Origin: Roseovarius mucosus DSM 17069
GTDB taxonomy: Bacteria; Pseudomonadota; Alphaproteobacteria; Rhodobacterales; Rhodobacteraceae
Direction: 5' to 3'
Length of the DNA stretch: 64,000 nucleotides
NCBI RefSeq assembly: GCF_000768555.3
Contig: NZ_KN293988.1
Location: 24,683-88,682 of the forward strand
The notes beneath the pieces are model-generated. The model ran no database searches and had not been told where the DNA came from. It saw only the letters and a program-made list of their open reading frames with translations. Below are positions 45,520-55,248 of the stretch, one piece after another. The position numbers were made by a program, and so were the translations under genes. Position 1 is the first letter of the stretch. Every line of letters starts with the position of its first letter.

Positions 45520-48039
45520 ATGCCAGTCACACAAGACCTGCGGGTCTCTGTCCAGAACATGTCCTGCGCATCATGTGTCGGTCGGGTCGAGCGCGCGCTC
45601 TCGGCGCTGCCCGGGGTCGAAGAAGTCAATGTGAACCTTGCGGCCGAAACTGCGCAGGTCCGAATCGACTCGGAAACCCGGATACCGGAGCTGATCGACG
45701 CGCTGGATCGGGCCGGCTATCCCGTCCGGACGCAGACTATTCGCCTGAACGTCTCGTCCATGTCCTGCGCGTCCTGCGTCGGCCGTGTCGATAAGGCGCT
45801 GGCGGCAGTGCCTGGCGTTCTGGAGGTCAACGTCAATCTCGCCTCCGAGACCGCAACCGTGACTTATGTCGAGGGCGCGATGAAGATCTCCGATCTAATG
45901 AAAGCTGCCACAGACGCCGGCTACCCTGCTGAACCGGCGGACAGTGTCTTGCCCGAGGAGCACAGCGCCCGCAAGGCAGGCGAAGCGCGCGATCTGGCCC
46001 GTAAGACCGCCTTCGCTGCGACATTGGCGCTGCCGGTTTTCCTGCTCGAGATGGGTGCACACCTAGTGCCGGGGATGCACGAGATGATCGGCCGCACCAT
46101 CGGTCACCAGACAAGTTGGATGATCCAGTTCGCACTGACGACAGTTGTGCTGTTCTGGCCCGGACGCCACTTTTACGCCAAGGGCTTCCCCGCGCTTCTG
46201 AAGGGCGCGCCCGACATGAACAGCCTCGTCGCCGTTGGCACCGGCGCAGCCTATCTCTATTCTCTTACCGCGCTCTTTGCGCCTGCGCTGCTGCCCGTGG
46301 CGTCCCGTGCCGTTTACTTCGAGGCAGCGGCAGTCATCGTCGTGCTGATCCTTCTGGGCCGCTGGATGGAGGCGCGCGCCAAGGGCCGCACCGGTGCCGC
46401 GATCCAGAAGCTTCTTGGCCTTCAGGCCCGCACTGCGCGAGTTCTAGTGGACGGGGAGCCGCAGGACGTCGCCATCGAACGGATCGGCACCGGCGACATC
46501 CTCGTTGTGCGTCCCGGCGAACGCATTGCGGTGGATGGGGACGTCACGCAAGGCAGCGCCCATGTCGACGAGAGCATGATCACCGGAGAGCCGGTTCCCG
46601 TCTCCAAGTCCGAGGGCGATCCGGTCACCGGCGGCACCGTCAACGGCACCGGCAGCTTCCAGTTCCGCGCCACACGTGTCGGCGCCGACACGACGCTCGC
46701 GCAAATCATTCGCATGGTGGAGCAGGCGCAAGGCGCCAAGTTGCCGATCCAGGGCCTGGTGGACCGGATCACGCTGTGGTTCGTGCCGGCGGTCATGGCA
46801 CTGGCCGCGTTGACCGTTCTGGTCTGGCTGCTGGTCGGCCCCTCGCCCTCCCTGTCCTACGCGCTTGTGGCCGGGGTCTCGGTTCTCATCATAGCCTGCC
46901 CCTGCGCCATGGGACTGGCCACGCCGACCTCGATCATGGTCGGTACTGGGCGCGCAGCCGAGATGGGTGTGCTTTTCCGCAAGGGCGACGCGCTGCAACG
47001 ACTGACGTCGGTGAATGTTATCGCGCTCGACAAAACCGGCACCGTCACCCAAGGGCGCCCCGAACTGACCGATATGGTCCTGGCCGACGGGGTCGACCGG
47101 GCCGACATCCTGGCACTGGTGGCGGCGGTCGAGACGCAGTCCGAGCATCCCATCGCCGAAGCCATCGTGCGCGCGGCCCAGGCCGAGAACGCGGCACGTC
47201 ACGACGTCGAGAGCTTCGAATCCATCACGGGCTACGGCGTTCGGGCCAAGGTTGCCGGCCACGAGGTGCTTGTCGGTGCAGATCGCCTGATGGTCCGCGA
47301 AGGACTGAGCATCGGGTCGCTGGTCGAGGCGGAGGGCCGCTTGGCCGTGCTGGGCCGCACGGCATTGTTTGCCGCGGTGGATGGCAGGGTTGCAGCGGTC
47401 CTCGGCGTGTCCGATCCGGTCAAACCCGCCAGCGCGGCCGCCATTGGCGCGCTGCACCGCCTTGGGCTGGAGGTCGCTATGATCACCGGCGACAAGCGCG
47501 AGACAGCCGATGCCATCGCACGCGAAACCGGCATCGACCACGTGATCGCCGGCGTTCTGCCCGATGGCAAGGTGGCCGCACTAAACGAGCTTCGCCAAGG
47601 GGGCCGACGGATCGCCTTCGTCGGCGACGGCATTAACGACGCCCCCGCGCTGGCACATGCGGATGTCGGTATCGCCATCGGCACGGGAACCGATGTGGCC
47701 ATCGAATCCGCCGATGTGGTGCTGATGTCGGGCGATCTACGCGGCGTGGTCAACGCCTTTGAAGTATCAGGCCGCACGATGCGCAACATCCGTCAGAACC
47801 TGTTCTGGGCGTTCGGCTACAACGTCGCGCTGATCCCGGTGGCTGCGGGTGTGCTCTACCCCACGTTCGGCTTGTTGCTCTCGCCAGTCCTGGCTGCCGG
47901 AGCCATGGCACTGAGTTCGGTCTTCGTGCTGACCAACGCCCTTCGGCTACGCAGGGTCCGTCCCATCATGGAAGAAGCCAGAGCGCGCGGTGGTGAAGAG
48001 GCCACTTTACTATCCCCTAACCCTGTCGCCGCTGAATAA
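45520..48039 (+). CDS. copA: Cu(I)-exporting P1B-1 ATPase CopA
   Basis: 839 residues with two N-terminal HMA domains, each MSCASC (Cys16/19 and Cys83/86). The membrane motif is CPC at 460-462 ([13 protein letters not shown]), the phosphorylation site DKTGTVT, the hinge GDGINDAP. C-terminal MSS-type signature [13 protein letters not shown]. It exports cytoplasmic Cu(I). The start is preceded by GACGAAGGAGACGCTC. It is followed by cueR, whose ATG is 13 bases after the stop, so activator and pump are co-transcribed. Confidence 0.96.
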   Translation: MPVTQDLRVSVQNMSCASCVGRVERALSALPGVEEVNVNLAAETAQVRIDSETRIPELIDALDRAGYPVRTQTIRLNVSSMSCASCVGRVDKALAAVPGVLEVNVNLASETATVTYVEGAMKISDLMKAATDAGYPAEPADSVLPEEHSARKAGEARDLARKTAFAATLALPVFLLEMGAHLVPGMHEMIGRTIGHQTSWMIQFALTTVVLFWPGRHFYAKGFPALLKGAPDMNSLVAVGTGAAYLYSLTALFAPALLPVASRAVYFEAAAVIVVLILLGRWMEARAKGRTGAAIQKLLGLQARTARVLVDGEPQDVAIERIGTGDILVVRPGERIAVDGDVTQGSAHVDESMITGEPVPVSKSEGDPVTGGTVNGTGSFQFRATRVGADTTLAQIIRMVEQAQGAKLPIQGLVDRITLWFVPAVMALAALTVLVWLLVGPSPSLSYALVAGVSVLIIACPCAMGLATPTSIMVGTGRAAEMGVLFRKGDALQRLTSVNVIALDKTGTVTQGRPELTDMVLADGVDRADILALVAAVETQSEHPIAEAIVRAAQAENAARHDVESFESITGYGVRAKVAGHEVLVGADRLMVREGLSIGSLVEAEGRLAVLGRTALFAAVDGRVAAVLGVSDPVKPASAAAIGALHRLGLEVAMITGDKRETADAIARETGIDHVIAGVLPDGKVAALNELRQGGRRIAFVGDGINDAPALAHADVGIAIGTGTDVAIESADVVLMSGDLRGVVNAFEVSGRTMRNIRQNLFWAFGYNVALIPVAAGVLYPTFGLLLSPVLAAGAMALSSVFVLTNALRLRRVRPIMEEARARGGEEATLLSPNPVAAE

Positions 48040-48052
48040 GGAGAACCTGATC

Positions 48053-48475
48053 ATGAATATTGGAGATGTCGCCGCCCTTTCTGGCCTCCCAGCCAAGACG
48101 ATCCGATACTACGAGGATGTCGGGCTTGTGAAGCCTCTTCGCAGCACGAACGGCTATCGCACATTCCGTGAAAGCGATGCGCACAAGCTCGCGTTTCTCG
48201 GCCGTTCCCGGGCGCTCGGCTTCAGCATTGAAGACTGCCGCAACCTTATTGCTCTGTACGAGGACGAAAAACGCGCCAGCGCCGAAGTCAAGGATATCGC
48301 CGAGCAGCATCTTGAACGGATCGACGACAAGATTGCGGAGCTGAAGGAAATGCGCGCGACGCTAGCACATCTAGTGGACGCCTGTGCCGGGGATCACCGC
48401 CCGGATTGCCCAATCCTCGCCGATTTGGCAACGAAACACCGCGGCGAAGAGCAACTCAAGAATACTGCGTTGTAG
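48053..48475 (+). CDS. cueR: Cu(I)-responsive transcriptional activator CueR (MerR family)
   Basis: 140 residues from the ATG at 48053. N-terminal winged helix MNIGDVAALSGLPAKTIRYY and the coiled dimer helix. Metal loop residues are Cys and Cys in VDACAGDHRPDCPILADLA, the C-x7-C pattern of CueR/HmrR, with the ending KHRGEEQLKN. It binds DNA with an inner dyad in a 19-base spacer and activates when Cu(I) binds. The seven candidate sites of this window are its likely regulon. Confidence 0.93.
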   Translation: MNIGDVAALSGLPAKTIRYYEDVGLVKPLRSTNGYRTFRESDAHKLAFLGRSRALGFSIEDCRNLIALYEDEKRASAEVKDIAEQHLERIDDKIAELKEMRATLAHLVDACAGDHRPDCPILADLATKHRGEEQLKNTAL

Positions 48476-48486
48476 GGTGCGAGCGT

Positions 48487-48903
48487 TTGGCTTGGGCGAT
48501 CCTCTTTGCGATTGTGCTCTTCGGTTTGAGCGGACTTGTGCATGTCCGTGCGATGAGTTTCGTCATGACGGCCACCAAACGCACTCCATTCACACAATTA
48601 AGCCGCCTCTTATTTGCCCTCTATACACTCGCGACCGCCCACATAGGTGAAGCCGGGCTTTACGCACTGGGTTTCAGTTTCGGCGAGTTCTTAGGTATTG
48701 GCGGTTTCGCTCAAGACAACGTCGATTCATTCATGGATGTTTTCTACTTTTCCATCGTCAATTACTCCTCTCTGGGGCTTGGCGATATTTATCCCACGGG
48801 TCATTTGCGCTTTCTTGCCGGCATCGAGGCCCTGAATGGCTTTCTCCTCATCAGCTGCTCGGCCTCTACAATCTTCCTCGTGGTCACGAGAAAGATGGAT
48901 TAG
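48487..48903 (+). CDS. Ion-channel-like (K+ channel family) membrane protein
   Basis: About 138 residues. The start is uncertain: a TTG at 48487 is proposed here because the frame before it overlaps cueR. Three hydrophobic segments, then the pore region FYFSIVNYSSLGLGDIYPTG, in which SSLGLGD stands for the K+-channel filter TVGYGD, followed by a helix GFLLISCSASTIFLVV. Such two-helix pore proteins conduct K+ or other cations; selectivity is unclear from SLGLGD. It is on the same strand as cueR and probably co-transcribed. Role in copper stress unknown. Confidence 0.7.
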   Translation: MAWAILFAIVLFGLSGLVHVRAMSFVMTATKRTPFTQLSRLLFALYTLATAHIGEAGLYALGFSFGEFLGIGGFAQDNVDSFMDVFYFSIVNYSSLGLGDIYPTGHLRFLAGIEALNGFLLISCSASTIFLVVTRKMD

Positions 48904-48932
48904 GAGCGCCACAAAACCTCATCCCAAAAGAG

Positions 48933-48963
48933 TTGGAACCCTCCATCGCTGGAAGGTTGTTGA
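48933..48963 (+). promoter_or_regulatory. CueR-type promoter of the DUF305 operon
   Basis: TTGGAA (48933-48938), a 19-base spacer with CCTCCATCGCTGGAAGG, then TGTTGA. The dyad is good, the -10 weak. 40 bases upstream of the ATG at 49003. Confidence 0.6.
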
Positions 48964-49002
48964 TGTTCTGAACGGGGATGGAACAAGCGAAAGGAGCACG
49001 TC

Positions 49003-49872
49003 ATGTCATATTGGAGATTTACCGCCATGATCGCGACCTCGACGGTCGTGATGTTCGGGCTGATGTATCTCAACACCTATCTTCTGACCCATGTTTTCTG
49101 GTCCGAAACCCGAGCCTATATGGCGCTGTTGATGGGTGCGACGATGGCGATCATCATGTTGGCGTTCATGCTTTCAATGTATTCGAGCAAGACCGTAAAT
49201 GCCGCTATTTTCAGCGGTGCCGTCGTCGTGTTCGCCGCCTCGCTCTGGCTCGTACGAAGCCAGGTCACGGTGGGCGATACCAGCTACATGCGCGCGATGA
49301 TCCCACACCATTCGATCGCGATCATGACATCGAGCCGCGCCGATATCTCGGATCCGCGCGTGCGCAAGCTCGCGGACGAGATCATCTATGCGCAAGATAA
49401 GGAAATCGCGGAGATGCGCTATCTGATCAACGATATCGATGCATCCGGCGACACATCCGAGACTGCAAGTGTCGAGAGCCCCCGTATTGTGAGCTTGGAT
49501 CAAGCCCTGTCAACAGCAAACGTCGCAGTGCTCGACCCCGGCTTCCTGACGAAGGAGGATATCGCGCAGCTTCTGCCGAATGGCGCGGCGTGCACATTCA
49601 ACTATACAACCGGCAGTCCGGCCTCACTGGCATTGGGTGAGATCGATGGCGCAGCCGTCGGGCTCGTCAAGCTGAGCGGCGATCTCGTCCGGGTCGAACA
49701 GAATGCAGCCGGCGAATTGGGCACAGAAGGCCTGTCGATCCGCCTTGGCGTTCCCCAAGACGGTGCTGCGCTCGAAACCGCAGGTACCGAACCGGTCGAT
49801 GCGACTCTGACGATCGAGCTCGATGCCGGTCTGACCGCCGGATTCCGGGGATTCTACAGTTGCGGGGCATGA
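49003..49872 (+). CDS. DUF305 domain membrane protein with C-terminal extension
   Basis: 289 residues. Three N-terminal membrane helices (FRFTAMIATSTVVMFGLMYL-type, ALLMGATMAIIMLAFMLSMY, AIFSGAVVVFAASLWLV), then a DUF305 domain with MRAMIPHHSIAIM, a metal-ligand-like Met/His run, and KLADEIIYAQDKEIAEMRYL. A C-terminal domain of about 130 residues follows, unlike DUF305 itself (ACTFNYTTGSPASLALGEID, FRGFYSCGA). DUF305 proteins are periplasmic ferritin-like bundles of unknown role, common in copper clusters. The start follows AAGGAGCACGTC. Likely a membrane-tethered metal-binding protein. Confidence 0.85.
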   Translation: MSYWRFTAMIATSTVVMFGLMYLNTYLLTHVFWSETRAYMALLMGATMAIIMLAFMLSMYSSKTVNAAIFSGAVVVFAASLWLVRSQVTVGDTSYMRAMIPHHSIAIMTSSRADISDPRVRKLADEIIYAQDKEIAEMRYLINDIDASGDTSETASVESPRIVSLDQALSTANVAVLDPGFLTKEDIAQLLPNGAACTFNYTTGSPASLALGEIDGAAVGLVKLSGDLVRVEQNAAGELGTEGLSIRLGVPQDGAALETAGTEPVDATLTIELDAGLTAGFRGFYSCGA

Positions 49873-49873
49873 C

Positions 49874-50647
49874 ATGAAGCACCATTCAAGCACACAAGCG
49901 CAGTCGGCGACGCTGTACCGCATGGTCATGCCGGGCCACCTCTGCCCCTACGGTCTGAAGTCCAAAGACTTGCTGGAGAGGCAAGGGTATGAGGTTGAGG
50001 ACCACCATCTGACCACGCGTGAGGAAACCGACGCGTTCATGGAAGAGCACGGCGTCGAAACCACCCCGCAAACTTGGATCGGGGAAGAGCGGATCGGCGG
50101 ATATGACGACCTTCGGGTCCATTTCGGCATCGATGCGCCGGAAGACGAACGCTCGGACACGTCCTACCAGCCCGTGATCACGATCTTTGCCGTCGCGTTC
50201 CTGATGGCGCTCGGTTTGTCGTGGTACAGCTTCGAGAACATTTTCACCCTGCGCGCCCTGGAATGGTTCATCTCGATCTCGATGTGCTTTCTGGCCGTAC
50301 AAAAACTTCAGGATGTCGAAAGCTTTTCGACCATGTTCCTGAACTACGACCTGCTGGCGCGTCGGTGGGTACGATATGGCAAAATCTATCCGTTCGGAGA
50401 GGCTTTCGCAGGTATCCTCATGGTCGCTGGGGCGCTGACCTGGCTTTCGGCACCGGTGGCCTTGTTCATCGGCACTGTTGGCGCAGTATCGGTTTTCAAG
50501 GCGGTCTATATCGACAAGCGTGAATTGAAGTGCGCCTGCGTCGGCGGCGACAGCAACGTACCGCTCGGCTTTGTCTCGCTCACAGAGAACCTGATGATGA
50601 TGGTCATGGGGATCTGGATGCCGATTAGGGTCTATCTGATCGGCTGA
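49874..50647 (+). CDS. Glutaredoxin-MauE fusion protein
   Basis: 257 residues. The first 85 residues are a glutaredoxin-like fold with CPYGLKSKDLLERQGYEVED (C with a downstream Tyr instead of CxxC) and VETTPQTWIGEERIGGYDDL. The rest is a MauE/DoxX-type membrane domain of four helices (ITIFAVAFLMALGLSWYSFE, FAGILMVAGALTWLSAPVAL), with a KCACVGGDSNVPLGF Cys motif. MauE-like proteins supply electrons or disulfides to periplasmic enzymes. It begins two bases after the DUF305 stop. Likely role: redox support for periplasmic copper proteins (inference). Confidence 0.85.
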   Translation: MKHHSSTQAQSATLYRMVMPGHLCPYGLKSKDLLERQGYEVEDHHLTTREETDAFMEEHGVETTPQTWIGEERIGGYDDLRVHFGIDAPEDERSDTSYQPVITIFAVAFLMALGLSWYSFENIFTLRALEWFISISMCFLAVQKLQDVESFSTMFLNYDLLARRWVRYGKIYPFGEAFAGILMVAGALTWLSAPVALFIGTVGAVSVFKAVYIDKRELKCACVGGDSNVPLGFVSLTENLMMMVMGIWMPIRVYLIG

Positions 50648-50734
50648 AAGGCGGGTGCCGTTTTCATATCCCTCGGACTCGTTCTCCCGATAGATGCGCA
50701 AGTCGGACAGCACTGCGAAAAAGGGTCAAGCTGA

Positions 50735-51844
50735 ATGGACCAGATAATCGAAGCATTCACGACCGGGGCGGGCATGCTCTGGAAGGCGCTCTGGGCGCTC
50801 ATCTTCGGGTATATCATCTCCGCAGGCATCCAGATTTTCGTGACACGGGATCAGATGGCGCGTGTTCTTGGCGACCGTGGTGCCAGGAAGGCAGGCATTG
50901 CCGGCTTCTTTGGGTTTGTGTCATCGTCCTGTTCCTTCGCGGCTCTTGCCGCGTCGCGTTCGATCCTCGTGAAGGGTGCGCATCCGGTCAATTCGATCGC
51001 CTTCCTGATTTCATCGACAAATCTGGTGATCGAGCTTGGAATCGTCCTTCTGGTCCTGCTGGGCTGGAAATTCATGGTGGCAAATTTCATGCTTGGCATC
51101 CTGATGACGATCTACGCCTATGCCCTCACCCTGATATGGCTTCCAAGGTCGTTTGTCGAAAGCGCAAAAGAGCATGCGGAGAAGGCCCAGTCCGACGAAG
51201 GTATGGAGAGGGACCAGACCATGAAGGGTTCGTTCCGCGACAAACTGCTGTCCCGCGAAGGATGGGACCGGATCGCCCGCGCTTTCTTCATGGAATGGAA
51301 GATGGTCTGGAAGGAGATCCTCTTCGGCTTCACGGTCGCGGGTTTCATTTCCGTCTTTGTGCCGCAGAGCTTCTGGAACGCGATCTTTCTGGTCGGAGAT
51401 GGCGGTGCGCAGGACGCGCCGGGCTTCCTGATCGTTCTTGAAAACGCGCTGGTGGCACCGGTCGTGGCCTTCTTCACCTTCATCGGGTCGATGGGCAATG
51501 TCCCCCTGGCCGCGATGCTCTGGTCGCGCGACGCGTCGTTCGGAGGCGTGATCGCCTTTCTCGGAGCCGATCTTGTTGCTGCCACGGTGATCTGGGTGCG
51601 CGCAAAGTATTACGGCTGGCAGTATGCGCTCTATCTTTCAGGCTTGCTGTACCTGTGCATGGTCGCTGCGGGAATTACGGTGCATTACCTGTTCGCTCTC
51701 GTAGGGATGATCCCGACCGAGCGGCCGTCGCTTCAGGAAATGGTCCGGTTCAGCATCGATTACACGTTCTTCCTCAACCTGATCTTTCTCGTCATCGGGT
51801 CAGCACTGATCTGGCTTCACATCAGGAATGCCGAGGAAGACTAA
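50735..51844 (+). CDS. DUF318/ArsP-like permease
   Basis: 369 residues, about eight helices. Repeated halves with FGYIISAGIQIFVTRDQMAR and PGFLIVLENALVAPVVAFFT; a conserved Cys in FFGFVSSSCSFAALAASRS lies in the SSCS loop of the family. Members export organoarsenicals or unknown substrates. It lies 87 bases after the glutaredoxin-MauE gene and converges with ccdA, overlapping it by four bases. Substrate here unknown; copper or glutathione-linked export is conceivable. Confidence 0.85.
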   Translation: MDQIIEAFTTGAGMLWKALWALIFGYIISAGIQIFVTRDQMARVLGDRGARKAGIAGFFGFVSSSCSFAALAASRSILVKGAHPVNSIAFLISSTNLVIELGIVLLVLLGWKFMVANFMLGILMTIYAYALTLIWLPRSFVESAKEHAEKAQSDEGMERDQTMKGSFRDKLLSREGWDRIARAFFMEWKMVWKEILFGFTVAGFISVFVPQSFWNAIFLVGDGGAQDAPGFLIVLENALVAPVVAFFTFIGSMGNVPLAAMLWSRDASFGGVIAFLGADLVAATVIWVRAKYYGWQYALYLSGLLYLCMVAAGITVHYLFALVGMIPTERPSLQEMVRFSIDYTFFLNLIFLVIGSALIWLHIRNAEED

Positions 51845-52581
51845 CCGATTGAGGCCAAGAATGGGAAGGTTCCCAGAAGCCAGTAGGCAAACCGGGACAA
51901 TTGGCCGGTCATGATGGCAACGCCCATGATGATCATGGCGACGCCTGCGCCCTTATAGAGCCAGCGACCGGCCTTGCCGATCTGTCTGACCCGCGCGGCG
52001 ATGGCGTCGGTGAACAGCGCGGCCAACAGGAACGGCACGCCCAGCCCCGCGGAATAGATCGACAGCAGCCAGATTCCGTCCGACATACCGCCGGAAGTCG
52101 AACTGAGTGTCAGGATCGCGCCAAGGATCGGTCCGATGCAGGGGGTCCAACCAAAGGCGAAGGCCAAGCCCAGGACGTAGGCTCCAAGCGGGCGACCCCC
52201 CGGAATGTCGAGTGTGAAGCGGGTGTCGCGCGAGAAGGCATCCAGACGAAAGACGCCCAACATGACCAGTCCGAACAGGATGATGATCGCGCCGCCCAGA
52301 TAGTTCAGCTCGATGCGCCATGTCAGCAGCAATGATCCGATCGCGCTGGCCCCGGCCCCGAGGGCGACGAAAACCGTCGAAAACCCCAGAACGAAGCAGG
52401 TGCTTAGGCCCAGTGCCCCGGCGCGCGCCCGCAGACCGACCGACCGTGTCGTGCGCAAATCCGGCTGGCCAGCGATGTAGGAAACATAGCCCGGAACCAG
52501 TGGCAGGACGCAGGGCGACAGGAACGAAATGGCCCCCGCCAGAAAGGCCGCGAAGATGCCGATGCCGGAAATATCCATCAT
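51841..52581 (-). CDS. ccdA: Cytochrome c biogenesis protein CcdA
   Basis: 246 residues, six helices. AGAISFLSPCVLPLVPGYVS has the first cysteine, and GWTPCIGPILGAILTLSS the second, of the CcdA thiol relay. It passes electrons from cytoplasmic thioredoxin to periplasmic thioredoxin-like proteins that keep haem- and copper-protein cysteines reduced. The start overlaps the stop of the upstream membrane gene. It works with the SCO and TlpA proteins of this operon. Confidence 0.93.
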   Translation of the reverse strand: MMDISGIGIFAAFLAGAISFLSPCVLPLVPGYVSYIAGQPDLRTTRSVGLRARAGALGLSTCFVLGFSTVFVALGAGASAIGSLLLTWRIELNYLGGAIIILFGLVMLGVFRLDAFSRDTRFTLDIPGGRPLGAYVLGLAFAFGWTPCIGPILGAILTLSSTSGGMSDGIWLLSIYSAGLGVPFLLAALFTDAIAARVRQIGKAGRWLYKGAGVAMIIMGVAIMTGQLSRFAYWLLGTFPFLASIG

Positions 52582-53069
52582 GCGTTTCCATGTCCGCTAA
52601 AGGGCCGTGATGCCCACCAGAAGGCAATCAGCGGGATTACGATCCATTGCAGCACGGGCGACAGCCCTGCATCGAGGACCGGAATGATCGGCATCAGGTC
52701 CGAATAGGCCCAAGCCGCGCGGATCACGATGTTGAGCCATTCGCTGAACAGCGTATATCCCAACCCGAACACCACCGTCAGGACGGTTACCGAGCGTCGC
52801 GTCGAAGCGACAATGGGCCAGCCTCGGCCCGACATCATCAAGGCGAGCACCAGCGCGCTCATGGCAATCAGGATGTCGCCACCCGTGCAATGAACCGCAG
52901 CGAAGACGATCTCACCCCAGGTGCCCTCGTTCCAGATCGTGTAGAGCGGCATGTGCGCGAACTCCCAGACCAGATTGGCCGGGATGATTACCGAAAAATA
53001 CCGACGCAGGGCTGTCAGTGAAATTCCGTCTGTCGAGGACAGCCTGACGCCAGTCGCGGTGACACTCAT
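52578..53069 (-). CDS. Membrane protein of the SCO operon, function unknown
   Basis: 163 residues from the ATG at 53069, which overlaps the SCO stop (ATGA); a longer upstream extension is not needed. About four helices (RYFSVIIPANLVWEFAHMPL, GDILIAMSALVLALMMSGRG, TVVFGLGYTLFSEWLNIVIR, LQWIVIPLIAFWW). No family recognised. Found between SCO and CcdA in similar clusters, so a part in copper-protein assembly is likely. Confidence 0.7.
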   Translation of the reverse strand: MSVTATGVRLSSTDGISLTALRRYFSVIIPANLVWEFAHMPLYTIWNEGTWGEIVFAAVHCTGGDILIAMSALVLALMMSGRGWPIVASTRRSVTVLTVVFGLGYTLFSEWLNIVIRAAWAYSDLMPIIPVLDAGLSPVLQWIVIPLIAFWWASRPFSGHGNA

Positions 53070-53773
53070 TGAAACACCCCTGTCACCCGGTCCCACCAAC
53101 TGCGTTCCCGGCGTCGATGCTGGGCATTGTTGATCAACTCGCTGACATAGAGGATCAGGTTCACATTCTTGAAATCCATGCCATGGAACTTTGCGGCAAA
53201 CCGCCCGCCGATATCCACGACATGGGTGACCGCACCGTGCATCATCATGTCGCTGTCGGCGGTCGTGGTGAACTCGAGCCCATAGTCCCGCGCCACAAGG
53301 CGCGTCGCGTCGTCGCTCTGATCGGGCCGTTTGGTCAGAATGACCCAGTTGCTCGGATCGAGCCCATGCCGGTCCGCGTAGTCGCGCAGAACGTCCGGCG
53401 TGTCATTCACGGGATCGGTCGTGATCGAGATGAATTGCACCAGATCGCTCATCGGCCCGTCGTTGATCGAAGCCTGGACCGCCGCGATCTTTTCCGCATG
53501 GAGCGGGCAGAGATCCGGGCAGTTGGCGTAGATGAAATGCAGGATGACGACCCTTTCGCTGAAATCCGCCAAGCGCACAGGATTGCCCTCCGCATTCCGC
53601 AACTCGAAATCCGGGGCCTGTGCTGCGTCGATGGCCTGGAAGTATGGCTCCATCTCGAACATCCGCGCATCCAGATTTTCACCCGGATGATTGGCGGAGG
53701 CCGGAAAGGAGATCGTGGCCGCAAGTGTGACCAAGGCGGCGCGCCGGGTCAGATAGATAATCAACTGCATCAC
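53066..53773 (-). CDS. SCO1/SenC family copper chaperone
   Basis: 235 residues with a signal or anchor (TRRAALVTLAATISFPASA). Thioredoxin fold with copper site CPDLC in FIYANCPDLCPLHAEKI and His in MMMHGAVTHVVD. SCO proteins load copper into cytochrome oxidase and other periplasmic sites. It begins by overlapping the stop of the 96-residue gene and ends overlapping the next. A second ATG three bases inside is possible. Confidence 0.92.
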   Translation of the reverse strand: MMQLIIYLTRRAALVTLAATISFPASANHPGENLDARMFEMEPYFQAIDAAQAPDFELRNAEGNPVRLADFSERVVILHFIYANCPDLCPLHAEKIAAVQASINDGPMSDLVQFISITTDPVNDTPDVLRDYADRHGLDPSNWVILTKRPDQSDDATRLVARDYGLEFTTTADSDMMMHGAVTHVVDIGGRFAAKFHGMDFKNVNLILYVSELINNAQHRRRERSWWDRVTGVFQ

Positions 53774-54060
53774 CTTTCGGATTGATCGGGCGTGCCACTA
53801 CCCGCATCGTTGCATTTCCCGCCGGACCCGCCCTTCATGCACAGACCAAGCCCGCACATCGCGGCACAGGGTGCCAGTGAGACCAGGACAGGCGCGAGCC
53901 CGATCGCGGTGAGCCATCCCCAGTTCAGAGCCATGCCGCCGCCCATCACGGTTGCCGCACCGACGAACAGCAATCGTCTGCGTGTCAACCACCGGGGCCA
54001 GTTGCCTGCGCTTTCGATGTCGGCGGCACCCGCATCGTTGGAAGATGATATGTCGGTCAT
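53770..54060 (-). CDS. Small membrane protein of the SCO operon
   Basis: 96 residues. One strong hydrophobic region (RRLLFVGAATVMGGGMALNW) and a second (LTAIGLAPVLVSLAPCAAMC) with CAAMCGLGLC, three cysteines in a short space. Resembles small membrane proteins carrying Cys near copper sites, but no named family. First gene of the SCO-CcdA operon; its promoter candidate is 54085-54115. Confidence 0.65.
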   Translation of the reverse strand: MTDISSSNDAGAADIESAGNWPRWLTRRRLLFVGAATVMGGGMALNWGWLTAIGLAPVLVSLAPCAAMCGLGLCMKGGSGGKCNDAGSGTPDQSER

Positions 54061-54084
54061 CCGGAAAATCCTTCTGAAGTTTGA

Positions 54085-54115
54085 GTACTGGTCATTCTGA
54101 TAACTGGGCGGTCAA
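54085..54115 (-). promoter_or_regulatory. Degenerate CueR-type promoter of the SCO operon
   Basis: On the minus strand TTGACC (54115-54110), a 19-base spacer GCCCAGTTATCAGAATGAC, then CAGTAC. The spacer keeps CCAGTT and GAA of the better sites but loses the symmetric arm. Position 25 bases from the ATG at 54060 is right. Confidence 0.45.
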
Positions 54116-54142
54116 GGGCGGGCGGCGCTCTTTCAGGGGCGC

Positions 54143-54655
54143 TTATTCGATAAAGCCTCGCAAGAAGGAGACCATCTCGGGATCATCCCATTCGGCCGGG
54201 CCGACCAGTCTCCCAAGCTCCCGCCCCTGCGCGTCGATCAGGATCGTTGTCGGCAGACCGACGGTGCGCAGCGCGGTCATCGACAGCATGGTCTTGTCGA
54301 CATATATCTTGAGATTGGTGACACCGATCTCGTCGTAGAAACGCCGCACGACGGGCGATCCGGCCCGGTCGATGGACAGGGCGACCACTTCGAACCGGTC
54401 GCCGCCAAGTTCCGCCTGAAGCGCATCCAGCGTCGGCATCTCTTCCCGGCATGGCACGCACCAGGTTGCCCAAACATTCACGAGGATCACCTTGCCGCGA
54501 AAATCCTCCATGTCCCCACGGCTGCCGTCCTCGGTCTCGTAGCGCACATTGATCACCGGCTGCGGCGTGTCGTGCAGTGCGAAGCCTTGCGGCCCGGCAA
54601 ACGCAGCGCCGACGGACAATGCCCAGACGAGCAGCGCCGTTTTTAGATATTTCAT
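54143..54655 (-). CDS. TlpA-type thioredoxin-fold protein
   Basis: 170 residues. Signal peptide (TALLVWALSVGAAFA), then WATWCVPCREEMPTLDAL with the CVPC active site. TlpA-like proteins reduce periplasmic disulfides and can ready copper sites or haem lyase substrates. The start overlaps the stop of the DsbE-like gene (ATGA). CcdA at the far end could supply its electrons. Confidence 0.92.
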   Translation of the reverse strand: MKYLKTALLVWALSVGAAFAGPQGFALHDTPQPVINVRYETEDGSRGDMEDFRGKVILVNVWATWCVPCREEMPTLDALQAELGGDRFEVVALSIDRAGSPVVRRFYDEIGVTNLKIYVDKTMLSMTALRTVGLPTTILIDAQGRELGRLVGPAEWDDPEMVSFLRGFIE

Positions 54656-55248
54656 GGCGTTGGCTCCTTGCCGGCTTGGGTTTTCAGATCACGGACGATC
54701 GGCAAAAGGGTTTCCTCCAGAATCGCTCGCGTGATGGGGCCGACATGGCGGTAGGCAATGGTGCCGTCGGACGTGATGACATAGGTTTCAGGCACGCCGT
54801 AAACACCCCACTCGATGCCCGCACGTCCGTTTATGTCGGCCCCGATGCGGGTGTAGGGATCACCCAGTTCGTCTAGCCAGGCGCGCGCCTGTTCGGGCGG
54901 ATCCTTGTAGTTGATCCCGTAGAGCGGCACTTCGCCCGTGGCGCTCAATTCCATGAATAGCGGATGTTCGGCGCGGCAGGGCACGCACCACGAGGCGAAG
55001 ACGTTCACCAGCGAAACATGGCCGATCAGGTCCTGCGTCGAAAGACCTTCCTCGCGGCCGAGCACCGGAGCGAGTGCAAACTCCGGTACGGGCTTGTCGA
55101 TAAGCGCGGACGGCAGATCATCGCCCTCGCTGAAAAGCCCCCAGCCAAACAGGACCATAAGGGCCAAAGCCACGACGGGCACCAGCACAAAGCCGAGATT
55201 TCTCCGGCGGGGCGTGGGAACAGTCATATTGTCACGATAGCTGGTCAT
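54652..55248 (-). CDS. DsbE/CcmG-type thiol:disulfide interchange protein
   Basis: 198 residues. N-terminal anchor LGFVLVPVVALALMVLFGWG, active site FASWCVPCRAEHP, and GVYGVPETYVITSDGTIAYR, the GVxGxPET motif of CcmG. It reduces apocytochrome c cysteines for haem attachment. It overlaps the next gene by four bases. Its presence beside cytochrome genes in the same operon fits that work. Confidence 0.92.
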   Translation of the reverse strand: MTSYRDNMTVPTPRRRNLGFVLVPVVALALMVLFGWGLFSEGDDLPSALIDKPVPEFALAPVLGREEGLSTQDLIGHVSLVNVFASWCVPCRAEHPLFMELSATGEVPLYGINYKDPPEQARAWLDELGDPYTRIGADINGRAGIEWGVYGVPETYVITSDGTIAYRHVGPITRAILEETLLPIVRDLKTQAGKEPTP

